A DNA stretch of 64,000 nt from Cyprinodon diabolis (lineage: Eukaryota; Chordata; Actinopteri; Cyprinodontiformes; Cyprinodontidae). The stretch spans positions 10,200,501 through 10,264,500 of the forward strand of contig CM060076.1 in assembly GCA_030533445.1 (NCBI GenBank), read 5' to 3'. A program made the translations under genes and the position numbers. Under the pieces are notes generated by a model. The model searched no databases. It was not told the origin of the DNA and saw only the letters and a list, made by a program, of their open reading frames with translations. Below, piece by piece: positions 10,700 through 22,900 of this stretch (position 1 is its first letter; every line of letters begins with the position of its first letter).

Positions 10700-13680
10700 T
10701 AATCCCCCAGAGTGGAGAAAAGAAACAGACGGAGGGGATTTGCTTCAATTAGTGAAGCAGTGTAATCTTCTGGACTTCAATCAGTGCTTTAATTATAAGT
10801 CGGTCAGTGTGTCATTTGCTCATTTTTCAGAAATTAAATTTTCTCATAGTAAAATTAAAATAAACGATACCAGTGTGGCTGAAGTCACATCTGCTTGGCT
10901 GAAGTTTACTGATAATTGGCTCTTATGAGGTCAGATGAGCCCCATGTTGCTCAGCAAAGAAAGCTAATCTGACCGCAGACCACCTGCCGCCGTGGGATCA
11001 TTGTCATCTAAACCAGACAAACAACAACTCATGTGTTTGATACAAGGAGAACTTGAAATACCTTTAAAAGAGAACTTTTAAAACAGTATATTTTCCTCTA
11101 GAACAGTTATAAGTATCAAAGTTGCAGCTTTCACAATTCCTCTATGACTTAGTTAGGTTTGACCATAAGTTGCTTTAGATAAATAGTTGTTTCTTCTTAG
11201 TGGAGCATAAATGAAAAATTCAGCTTACAGAATACAAATTAATACTGTTTTCACATCAAAAAATAAAAGTGTCATTAAATACGAGATTAATCTTTATTTG
11301 AAGTACACCAAACAACCACTAGATAGCACTCATGTAAAGACAGAAAGAATAATTTGAGCCTGGTTTTGTCCTCCCCAGTTATGTATTTTCATAAAAATAG
11401 GAATGCAGTACTGCATTGTAACACATTTCTTGTCATGATCTGGCCTGTTTGCTCTCCCTTCATTAGTAATTCCTCTCACCTGCCATCTTCCTTCCCTGCC
11501 TCAATTATAATTTATTCCCCTCACCTGTTTCCTCTGGTTTATATTCAGTTCAGCCTGAGCATTCAGTGCCAGATCATTGCTTGTCTTTCTGTCAGTCTTT
11601 CTGTTCAGTTTTTATTTGGTTCACGTCCTGGATCCTAGCAGCCAGTGGAAAGAGGGTTTTAGTGTTTGTCTTGTCTCCTGATCATCCACTGTTCCTCCCC
11701 TGTGGAGTCCTCTGGGTTTTGGCTCATTATGGAGGGAGGTTCAGTTTTTATCCAAGTAAGCCTGGCTCCAGGAAGGAGACCAGTTTAAAGTCCTGCTTCA
11801 AGTTCCGGTTCCTTCGTCCAGTCTCGGCTACCCTCTTCCACTGAGCCTGCCTGTCTGCACCTGATCCTTTCTGCTCCTGTGCGTGACCACCTGGTCATGC
11901 TTCTGGTCCCAGTCAGACTCTGAACCCTCCTGGAAGCCTGTGCATGCCTGGAAATCTGGATCCTGCCACCTGTTTCTGTTCCTGCCTGATCTGGATCCTG
12001 TCTGTTCTGGATCCCTCACCAGGATCAGCTTCCAGCATGACCTCTGGGACTGCAGCACTGGGGACACTCGTGGTGTGGACTGTTAAACCAGGTAAGTGAC
12101 CAACCCAGATAATCATATATCAGTTTATCGTGGTCACTTACCTGTGTTTCCTGAAATTGGGCGGTGCCCCCCCCCGCGCCTGCAGTGTCCGTGAGCCACA
12201 GCTCCGCTTTTGTTTTGTTTTTATTTTAATAAACCTTTTGAACTTTCCTACTGACTGTCTCTCCTGAATACTGGGTCCATCTGTCCGCGATTCATGACAT
12301 TTCTGGAGTAATAAATAACTTACAATAACATGTACATTTTGCAAAGATATAATTTAATTTTATATACACACCATAATACATTTCTGGCAGCAATGGCAGC
12401 CATTATTATACTATATATTTCCAATAAAATACATACTAAGTAAAATGTTTGTGCTGCCAATAATTGAGTTACTTTTTTTGAACATTATTTTTCCATTTTT
12501 TCCCTCTCTAAACAGAAATATTTTATCTTTAAATAGTTTAGATACTTAAAAAACAGCTCCTATAATAAAGATTAAGCAATAAATTTATCTGCAGGTATAA
12601 ACTCAGAAATGTATTTGTTTTGTATAATAGTTAATGTGCATTCGTTTGTGAAATGTTATCAGGAAAAGCAGAATTTTTGTTTTCAAATAAAGACTTTCAG
12701 TCTGCTTAAAGATTAGGTGATTTGTTCTAATATGTTTTTGTACATTTAAACACAGCTTATGATTATAATTTTTAGAATGAGAACTGGACTATTTCTTAAT
12801 CAACAGAAATTAGGTCTTAACTGAAAAAGTAAAAAGAAAAAAAGTATATTATTTTTAATTTCAAAATGTGGCCAAACAGACAAGAAAATCAGTATGAACA
12901 GGTCTGTAGAGCTTAATCCCTGATGTCTAACATAGAATGAATCTGTAATGAAAACACAAATGGATTGTTCTAATGTAGTAAAAGTAACAGATTTATATGA
13001 TTGCTTTTGAATGTGACAGAAAATTGGCCTCAAACAAATAGATCCTGATAGCTGCCCTGGAAACTAGCACAGCAGCTTTACAGTACAGACACTTGATGTC
13101 TGACATTTTGTCAGCCTTAAAAAGACAATTTGTTCTTCTTAGATTCAGACCAGCAAGATAAAAAGATTGGAGCTCTTACCATGTATATTATTGAAGTATT
13201 TAACTCAGTGTGATGTGATCTATGTTGTAGTGTTCCCAGTAGCCTGCCTTCCTGCATCATGATGTCTCATCCAGCTTAGCAGCCACTGATATCACTTGAA
13301 ATGTTTGCTATTGCAACACTCCTTTTGCATGCATTACTACATCAGTGCAGGGTGGCATGATGACATGCAACATGTGGCTGTGCTATTATGCTGAGAAAGA
13401 ACAGATGCAAAGGCAAATTTTGGCTCAGTTGTATAAAACTCCTTAACTGAAATTGAAATATATCCCTATTTTTATTTATGCAGAATTTATCTAAATTATC
13501 TTATTAAATGAATCACTCAAATAACCAAGCTTTTCAATGATACACTAAATAATTGGGTTGCACCAATATAATAAGACTTGCCTGCAAACACCTCTGGGTC
13601 TGTCTTAACAATCATTCACAATTGTATCCAATGTGGCGTCATTGTTTAATAAAAGGCATTGAAAACGCACAGCAAATTTC
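10700..13680. other. Divergent intergenic region between fmn1 and ryr3
   Basis: About 3 kb between the proposed 5' ends of two genes transcribed away from each other. Apart from the LTR-like insertion at 11431-12299 it is AT-rich. Open frames inside it have no recognisable product. Shared or separate promoter elements would be expected here, but I can name none with confidence beyond those listed. Confidence 0.5.
11431..12299 (+). mobile_element. Solo-LTR-like element, 869 bp
   Basis: It starts TGTCATGA and ends TCATGACA, so it has TG...CA ends and an 8-bp terminal inverted repeat. It is flanked on both sides by the 5-bp direct repeat TTTCT. A TTTATATTC TATA-like motif lies near 11538, and an AATAAA polyadenylation signal lies near 12228 close to the right end. 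These are hallmarks of a long terminal repeat left after recombination. It is C/T-rich and less AT-rich than its surroundings. No retroviral or retrotransposon coding sequence is next to it. The family is not determined. Confidence 0.65.
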
Positions 13681-13910
13681 ATCAGCACCAGAGGCATCAC
13701 CCTCCCCTGTGCGCAGCTTCACCGGCTGCAGCGAGGAAGAGGAGGGTGTGTGGGTTTGGTGGATGAGTGTGGGGTTTGTAAAAGGAGAGGAGGGCTGCCC
13801 TATATGGCTCTGGAAGAGCTCTATGCTAATATCAGCTTGTAAGGCTCAGTTTGCGTTTCGGCTGGCAGTCAGCGGTGGCTTCCAGAGTCTGAGGAGGCTC
13901 CTTCACAGCC
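13681..13910 (+). promoter_or_regulatory. ryr3: ryr3 5' UTR and proximal promoter region
   Basis: A G-rich, less AT-rich stretch just before the ryr3 start. It contains CCTATATGG at 13799-13807, one position short of a CArG box and also TATA-like. The initiator context is CACAGCCATGGCT, a strong Kozak match. The transcription start is not visible. The open frame ending at 13918 in this stretch is out of frame with ryr3 and is not called. Confidence 0.4.
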
Positions 13911-13958
13911 ATGGCTGAGGGCGGAGAAGGGGAGGATGAGATCCAGTTCTTGAGAACT
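13911..13958 (+). CDS. ryr3: ryr3 exon 1 (initiator)
   Basis: Encodes [16 protein letters not shown] (16 residues). The start is chosen from the conserved RYR N-terminus and a strong Kozak context. The donor ACT|GTAAGT leaves phase 0. It is one Gly shorter than the human RYR3 start. Confidence 0.95.
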
Positions 13959-16900
13959 GTAAGTAAAAAGAAATGCTTCATATTCAAGCCTTTCCAACAG
14001 GATGAATCGTTTCCGCGCGGTCATGTTTCCAGGGTCCCACAAACACTATAAAATCAAATAAAGTGTCTTTCTGCGGAAGTTATCGGATCGTAGGTGCCGC
14101 TTGTGCGTCTGCACAATTGATGAGAGTGGAAGTCGCCGCAGGTTGCACGCTGCGCCCCGCGGCAACGGCGCACCTGATGCAAGCTGCAGGGACGAAATAA
14201 TTAACCTTATCGTGGGAGAATCCACGCACCTTCCCCTTAATTCAATCTCTCCGCAACCCCTGACTTATTTAATGAGTAACGCTGAGGGATTTATTTGAAC
14301 CACATCAGGTGATCCCTGCTGTTTTGACTTTTTATGGGCGCATTCACCTCCTGGGGGAGAAGAGTTTCAAACCTAAGTTGCCCTTAACACGCAAACCGCC
14401 CTCCGCTGTGACTATTTTAGTTGTTTGACGCAGATTGATTACAGTGTCCCTCTCTGTGCGGTATTGTAAATGATATGACAGCTTGTGTGTTGGTGTGGTG
14501 GGAACAGATATAGTGGTGCCCTGACAGAGCACATCATCTTATTCTCTTTTGCTTATGAAGCTTTATTCCCCATGTGTTGCTGGAAGAGTGATATTGTCTA
14601 GGATTTGTCTACAATCTGCAGATTTATGCTGAAATCCATTTATGTGTGCTTTTAGTCATGTCTTGATATCCCACTTTGGAAAAGATCTACATGTTATAAT
14701 TGGATAGTTAAAATTATTTTGTAACATTTTCATAGTTTAATAGGTCATGTAATGCACAAGGGAACTTTTCACCAATTCTGGACCTTTATATTTAACCTAA
14801 TACAGATTTTTAAAAAATGTATTAAAGTACAAGCATCTTACACAACAAATTTCTTCTATTTTTTTTTTTTTTATTATTTTTTTTTTTTGTTTGTTTTAAT
14901 CGCTTTTAAAAAAAGTTTTAATTAAATTGGTCTTTTATAGCTATACTTTTTTGTAATATTAAGACAATGTTTTGACACATTCTTCTTTTGACAGACTTGA
15001 ATTATGGAGAGCTACATTTTGGATCAATTAGGCTGTTTTATATGTTTATATAGTGTTGTTTTTCCATTTGATTGAAAATAAAACTTAAAATGGAAAAATG
15101 GATGATGCAACCAAGATGTTTCCATGAAGTAAAAATAGATTTTTTTCCCCCCCACCTAACCACAGTACTTCAGATATATGGAAGGAGGCAGAATGGATGC
15201 AGCAGTTTTTGTGGAACATTCCCAATCCCCAATGTTAAATAGACATATGATAAGAGTAGAAACTGCAAATCCAATATAAATCATAAAAAAAAGGATAACT
15301 CTCAGATAAAGATTGTTCTGGTCTATCGAATTGAATGTTAACAGCTTGTTACCCTTTGATGAAAGCATTCTTCTTTAATTGCATCAGCCAATATCACCTG
15401 GATTACACATCCTGCCACTAAACCAAAATGGTGGAAGAGTAACAGTTAGAAAAGAAGAAAAGGCAGGTTTAAGGATTTCTAATTATTTAACTTCCAACAG
15501 GGATCACAAGTAAAATGTGGCATTTTTGATCAAAGGAGACTTTGCTTTATTCTTATGGGACATTAAAAAAAAACTCCAGACCCATCTCAGCTTGGATGAT
15601 GTTGCATAGTTAACAATTCCAGAAGTTTAACTTACATGCTCAACTCATATTTATAGTGCTCCTCTGTAATTTTGCCAATCTTTGTGGTATTTTTATGAAA
15701 TCTTTCTTCAAGCTGTTGTTTTAGAAAATTCTAGCTAATCATTACTGTTGTACCAGATGTGAGCCCTGTTACATAAAGCAGGTTTAACAAAATCAAACTT
15801 AAGTGATCAACTCTGAATTGATCTAGCCTAGGGTTGGAAGCTGCATTTTTGGTTTCACAAACTCTGCTGCAAGTGAGTTAGTTTAATCATTTCTGAGTAG
15901 GTCCACTCAGAGTTGCGCGTGTGCATAACAAGTATGAAAAGCCATTATAGTGGAGCACCAATTCGAGAAGTCAGCATAACAACTGGCAACAGGGAGTGCC
16001 TATTTCACACTACTGTAAATAGAGATTTCGATGCAGAACCCTGGATATCTGATTGGCCATTGGTAGTACACGTTGCTATGAAGTCACCAGCCACCATACT
16101 GGTACTTCCTAGTTAGACCGATCAGAATGTAAAAAATACGTGCAATACAGCATTGAACAACAATGACTTTTTAATTTTCAGGGGGGCTTAAGAAATTCAT
16201 CACTTTGACACACACTTGCTGTTTCATTGCATCAGTAGATTACTGTAATTTATGGTAAAAAATAGTTACATCACATTGCATATTCAGTATGACGTCTATG
16301 AAGTGTATAAATCATGGAATATAACATATTATACAAATCCATTATAACAACATGGCCAGAGTTTATGGATTTTAATTCTTTTTTGGAGGGGGCATGGACC
16401 GTAAGTGCAAGAATGCCAGCCATCAATTAAGTCATTTTAGATTAATCTTGACATTTAATTTCTGAGAAAAAAATCCTATTTCATATCTTTAATGGAGCAT
16501 TATAATATTGTTCTAAGATATTAAGTAATTTTGTTTGAAATGTTGATTTTGAAATGGAAAATATAACATGTAATAATTTATGATAGCAGAAATGCATATT
16601 CAGTCAAGCTAATACATATCAAAATGGCCTGCCATAGACTTTATTGTCCTTGCCATTGTCCTTTACAAGGACATTATGGGGTAAATTAGTTTACTACTGG
16701 AATGTTGTGGGATCAAGGTATTATATTTAGGTGAAATCACCCAGCAGCAGATGAAAATTAAATCTAAATATGTTGTTAAAACTGGCAGGACCTGTGCCCC
16801 ATCTCATGGGGTTCCTCCTCACTTTGATTCTGTGTTCGATCAAACAGTAATTACTTGTTGCCTGTCTGAGCCATTTCGGATGTTATCATCACATTAAACG

Positions 16901-19900
16901 GCTTTTATTAGTGGTTATCAGTCCCATGGTTTCGGTTTGTGCTGCAAACCTACCAGTAGGCTCAGTATGTTATTATATATTGAATCCTAATCCTAACCGT
17001 AAAGTAATTTGCTTTTCTTCTGCCAATTTAATTAATCTATTTATCGGTAATCTAAATATAATTTTAGTAGTTCTTTATGTATTGTAAAAAAAGATATTCT
17101 CATGTCACTCATTAAAAAAACCAAAAACAAAATAATCTCATATCCTTTCACAGAGTCCTGCTGTCATGATTTTATCAAGAGCTCGGACCCACATGCAGAG
17201 AAAACAATTCAGAGAGACCAGGGGAAAGGTTTAACAGGTTTATTGAAGAGATAATGCTGAATCAAATGTTGCTCTGAACACTGCTCAACCGGAACTGAAA
17301 AGTGAGGGGAAGTCACAGTGGTTAGTTCAGGCTCAGTAGGAAATTTGGTTCTTGAACTTGAAGAGGAGAATTTGGTTGCTGACTCACGTTTTCAGACAAG
17401 TTGTTGACTCTTTGACTCCAGTCTGTGTGCGGTAGTTCCAGTGTTTGTCTGATTTGGTGGAGGGCGGACAGGGCCTACCCAGAATTCGGTTGTTTGTAGG
17501 TGAACGGAGAAGCTGACTGCCACTCAGATTTACTGCGGTGCTTGAACGGGTCGTAGTGAAGATGAATTTCTTGCTCAGTGTGAAGCTCACACGATCTCTT
17601 GAGGGGAAGTGGATTCAAACCTCCAGTTTAAATCCTCAGCTCAGTTTGAAGCTCAGATGATCCTTCCAGGGAAAGAAGGTACGAAAACATCCAGTTTGCA
17701 GGATGACTTCCTGCCGAGAGGCAAAGACAAAAAAACAAGATTAAGACTCAGGTTGACAAAAACTCAGTTTGACTCAGCAAAACTTAGGCCTCTATTTCAG
17801 GGACTAGTTCAACAACGTGCTCATGGGTCTCTTGATGACACAAAGTGTGCACAGGGGTCGCTGGACGGAACAGAGTGGGCACATGGGTCACTTGATGGCA
17901 CAGAGCATGCTCAGGGGTCTCTGGACGGCACATAGCATGCTCAGGGGTCTCTGGACGGCACATAGCATGCTCAGGGGTCTCTGGAGAGTGAACAAGGGGA
18001 TCTTACCCTGGAGAGGGACAACTAAGGATATCTGAGCCTGGATAAAGGGAACACAAAAGAGATCTGACCATGGAGAGGGAACATTAAAGGGATCTGACCC
18101 TGGAGAGGGAACACTGAAATGGTTGGACTGAAAAGCAAGAACACTAATGGGATCTGATTGAGAAGCTAGGGCACTAAGGGGTTCTGACTAAGAAGCAAGA
18201 ACAATAAGGGGGTCTATGTGTGGAGAGGTAGGAGACCAAGAGGATCTGAGTGAGGAGCTAGGAGACCAAGAGGGTCTGAGTGAGGAGCTATGAAATCAAG
18301 AGGGTCTGACTGAGGAGAAATGCTAAGAGGATCTGACTGAAGATAAATACTAAGATAATATGACTGTGGAGAAAGGACAAATGGAGGAAATGACAGTGGA
18401 GAAAGGAACACTATGAGAATCTGACTGTGGAGAAATTTCACTAGGAGGGTCTGACTCTGGAGAAAGAGCACTAGGATGATCTGACTCTGGAGAAAGAGCT
18501 CTATCAGGGACTGAGTGAGAAACTACAGCAGGAGACAGGAAAAGGTCTTCCCTTCCCATAAACGAGAGTACTCAAGATGAGCAGCTCTGTCTGCTGTTGG
18601 TATGGACGTGTTGACAGATTTAAATTTTCTTGTGCTGTTGGTCCTGAAGATGACAGCTTATACCACAGGGAAATACTGACTTGGCTTGGTGGAGGAGTAT
18701 GGTTTGCAGCAGGATGACCCACTGGAGAGGCAGTGGTGGCATCAGACTGACTCGTTGGGAAAGAAGTGGCTGTCAGACTGACCAACTGGAGAGGAAAGGG
18801 CCGTGTGGCTGCAGGTTTTCTTTCCAACCAAGCAATAGCACACCAGATTCCAGTCAACTCATCAAGGGAGTCCAATCTGAACATGATGACTTGATGATAT
18901 GAATGGAGTCTGTTGTGCTATTGTTTGGTTGGAAAGAAAACCTGCAGCCACACGGCCCTTTCTGGAACCAGTTTGACACCTGTGCTTTAGGCTGACCCGC
19001 TGGGAAGGCGGTTGCAATTTTCCGCTAGTGGAGATGGCTGCGCTTGCAGGAGGCAGGTGGCATTGGAGATTCAGCAGCAGGAGAAGGAGGAGCAGCATCG
19101 ACTGAGGCCAAAGAGGGAGATCCAGGAAAGGAGGTCAGTGGTTGTCTGGGTAGAGATGGTCTATTGAGAAACCGAGATGCAGCGGCTTGTTGGTTCCATT
19201 TAATCTCCTCAAATAGGCCAGTTATTCCTAGAGCAGCAAGGAGTTTAGACTGTCTCTCACAAATGTCCTTTAGTTCACAAGCTGCTCTTAACCTCTTTAA
19301 AGGAGGATAGAAAGAGAAAGTGTTGTCCAAGGTGAGCCTTAAGTCCTTGAAAAAGCTGAGTTTAGCCATTGAGGGGTATCAATGGGAGACTGAACAAAGA
19401 CTAGGCTAATCAGCAGATGAGGAGCAGGTGTGGATGGAAAAATCTAGAAGAGGGCTAGGGGAAGGAGACTGACAAAAGGGGGCAACAAAGCGTAAACAAA
19501 AAATACATAAAAACTCAAAAAGAAAACAAAACAAGATGAAAGTGAAACCATTGAAAACTCAAAAAGAAAGCTTAAACACAACCAAAACCATGACATATTC
19601 CTTGGTATTGCTGTTACTTTGTTCACTATAAACAGATTTTTTCAGCGTTGTTATCAATTAGATAATACTTCATCGGTCATTAGACACGCTAACACTGCAG
19701 ATGCTCCTGACTCAGCACAAGGACGCTGCATTACGTTATTATCGTTGTCTGGGTAACCACAATGTTTTACTTCATGTGGAAACGTTCAGCCAATCATGTA
19801 GCACAACGTCACTGGCATGGGCAAGGCCCGAGCTCTAAAGTAAAGCTTAATGGTGCATTCACACAGGAGGCAGGTCCCGGGTAGTTCACCACTCTGCATT

Positions 19901-22900
19901 ACTGATGCAATCTGGACCACATCATCAAATAGGAGGAGCTTCAGCTGCGTGAATCTGACACACCCACTTACATGAAAAAAAACTCACCAAATAGAATGAA
20001 TCATGATTACAGCACTTTCTTAGAGTATATTTGTGCATTTAAAATGGTCATTTATAGCCTGATAAACCAGACTAAATGTGAGAATAAATGTGTACTTTAG
20101 TCTGGCCCACGATCAATGAAACATCGGAAGATTGTTGATGAAAACAACCCGTTGTTGGCCAACACTCTGACCAATGAGCGTCCTTCTTAAAAATTAATGA
20201 GCGTAGAGCCTCTTCCTGCTCAAGTTTTCAACGAAAACCCGAAGTCTAATCCTTCCAAAACTGATTCCAAAGCTGAGTCAAACGAGAACTGTTCAATAGT
20301 TGTTGCCATCTTCCTTGTTGTGCTTTCTCCAGCGTCATGCAGCTTTGTCGTCACGCCCTCAAAAACCCCACCCGCTTTGCATCCAGAAATCCAAAACACA
20401 TCTCTGCGTTGTGATTGGGCCGCCAGTTCTAGGGCCATGATTTTGGTTGCTGGCGGGTGGGGCTAGTTTACTAGGCCAAATCATTCACAAAAATGAAACA
20501 ATTAATAAATAAATAAAGATCATATGCATTGCTATTGTTTCATAGGTATTTAAGATTCTTTTTTAGGTCACCCAGAGGTCAACTCTCCCCCCCATTAAGC
20601 TCCAAATTGAATCAAAATGATAGCATACTTATTTTGTGCTACTTCATTTGTGCAGGTAAAACTATTTTTGTGCTAATTTGTTTTTTTTTTTAATTATTTG
20701 TAATTACGGCCGATGACGTCACGGTTAGTGCTGCGCTCGTTTCTGGTATGAAGTTATTGCATAACATCACATCTCCTTCCTGTGCTGGTAATGAATATTA
20801 CAATGGGCATGTTTAGCTTATTTTGTGGCTATGATTTTTCCATACAGTATATGCTTCTATTGATCCCAAATATAAACTACCTTGGCAGAAGCTTTTAAAG
20901 CCATGACATTTAAGCCTTACCTAACTGTAATCTCATTCCATGTAAGCTGATATTTCTGATGAAGTTTCTCAGTATTAAAGCACAAATATTTAGATATTTC
21001 TCAAGTTACTTGAAACCAGAAAAAGTTAAGTTTAATTTACTATGAGGCACCTACAAAATTATAGTTTTTTCACTTCAGTAAATAAAGTTTTATAAATATT
21101 TATTTCACCTGTTTGTTATGGCGGTGCATCCTAAATGAAAATGCAGTATTAATCCATATGACAGGACCTGATGGCTTACAAACACGAACCTGTCAGTTTA
21201 TCTATACTGTAAATATAATAAACATTGTTAACAATTTTAGTTTTTTAATCAATTTAACATTTCCCTTATTTTAATTAATGTCAGTTTACCTGATAATTTT
21301 CTAGATGTTGACAAACATCTTTTTATAAGGCATCTGTAGGCCTGGCCTGTTGTCAAAAGCAGAGGGGGACCTTGTTCTTAACAGCTTTTACTATTTGTAC
21401 TGTCAGTGATATGCTGACCCATGCCTCTCAGATTCTACTGTCACACTGGCATCCTGGTCATCTGATGACAACAGCGATTTCAGAGTGGTGGAGTTGGTGG
21501 GTGGCGGGGCTTCCCCTGAGTTTCTTAGAGCTGAGAGATTTTTTTTTACATTTTTTTTACAAGAAACCCTAAAAGAAGAATGCTTATTGAAATATTTTAA
21601 TGGAAACCAATTCATCAGATTACTTTCATGTGTATCTTTTATACTTGTGGTGGCCATTTCATGCAGTTTTTGTCTTGAAAAGAGGTAGTTACTGGAAAAA
21701 GGATGGTGTATTTGCAGCCTTTGACATTTCTAGACAGCTCTTAATAATAAAGTTTTAATGTCTTGATGCAGATACAGACTGAAAGCCAAACTCCTGAGTG
21801 GGGTCGAGCCACAGCTCATCTTTCATGTCAATCCACAACCTTTGGGATAATCCTACCAACCACAAGAGGATCAAACAAACTTACAAGAGGCATGGCTTTC
21901 ACTACCATTAAAACCGTAAACAATCTGAATACCAACTTGTCAAGCAGTTTATGTTGCGATTAATGAATATTCTGAGTATTAATATAGTCTAATTATTTGA
22001 GCTTTTAGTGTATTTTGTATCTAAAATAGGTTAAAATCTGAACAAGTTTAAATAGTTGGAAACAAAGTTTTCCTTTGTTTTGTATTCGCCATCATCTTTT
22101 TGTTTGCCCATGCCGTATGCCGGAGTATCTTAAGGTTTAAATTTTGTTTTAGAAAAAATATTACTGTAGCTCAGCAGTGAATTGTTTTGCCTGTAGTTAA
22201 GAATCCAGGTGACGGATGTGTGTTTGCTAGCAGCAGCTCCTCTGAGCTTATTTGGAGTTTATGTTGTTCTGGAAGCCCCGTGCATACCAAGCCAAAGACT
22301 CTGGGGGTTTAAATTTAGCCTTTTTAAAGATGATGCTTCCCAAGCACATATAGCTCTGCTGGCCTGGCAATAAACCACACCAAGGGGAACTGCTTTAGCC
22401 ATGACAGCACAAGATTTGAGACACTTAAACACCATTTTTATGAGGATAAAGTATCATTTTAAAAAAAATTATTTAAACCACTAAGTAATATACAACATTT
22501 TTAGAGTTTAGTGTGGCTGGTAACTGACAGGCTACACCTTGAAGGCAGCATAAATTACACACTGTATTCCTTTAAATGTTTTACAATTCAGAAATTGGAA
22601 ATCTGTAATAAAAAAAATGAAAATAAACTTCCCTTCTAAGGATTGTGCAATGGCTTTAAGGGATTATTTTCAAGGTTGTTGCTTTTACTCTGCAGGAATT
22701 AGGTAATGAGCGATAAACAAATGGTAAAATTAAAAAAAATAGATGGATTTTGATATTATATGTAAACCAAAATCATTATAAAGTGCAGCTTTTTTTTTTT
22801 CTTAAAATAATGTTCCTACATTTCCATCAAGCCGCCAAAAATAAATTCATATATAATTTGTGCAGTAGGATTTCACATTTAAATCTGTTTAGATAATCCA

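Larger units (their letters stand above)
17162..19595 (-). mobile_element. Composite repeat bounded by TGTCATG and CATGACA, with remnant ORF and minisatellites
   Basis: The 2.4-kb block has TGTCATGA at the left and CATGACA at the right, so it has TG...CA ends. On the minus strand it begins TGTCATGGTTTTGG and ends with an AATAAA near 17246 before the other end, so its sense is minus. Inside are an open frame (19369-19025), degenerate 30-36-bp tandem units (18040-18530), 30-bp tandem units (17820-17984) and a nested foldback (18795-18961). No target duplication was seen. It is probably a degraded retroelement-like or retroelement-carried unit; the class is uncertain. Confidence 0.5.

Noticed and set aside
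13553..13918. 121-codon plus frame overlapping the ryr3 start
   Set aside because: It ends 5 nt after the ryr3 ATG in a different frame and covers the 5' UTR/promoter; no recognisable protein.
17820..18530. CRISPR-like array
   Set aside because: Units are contiguous tandem repeats without unique spacers in a vertebrate intron; this is a minisatellite.
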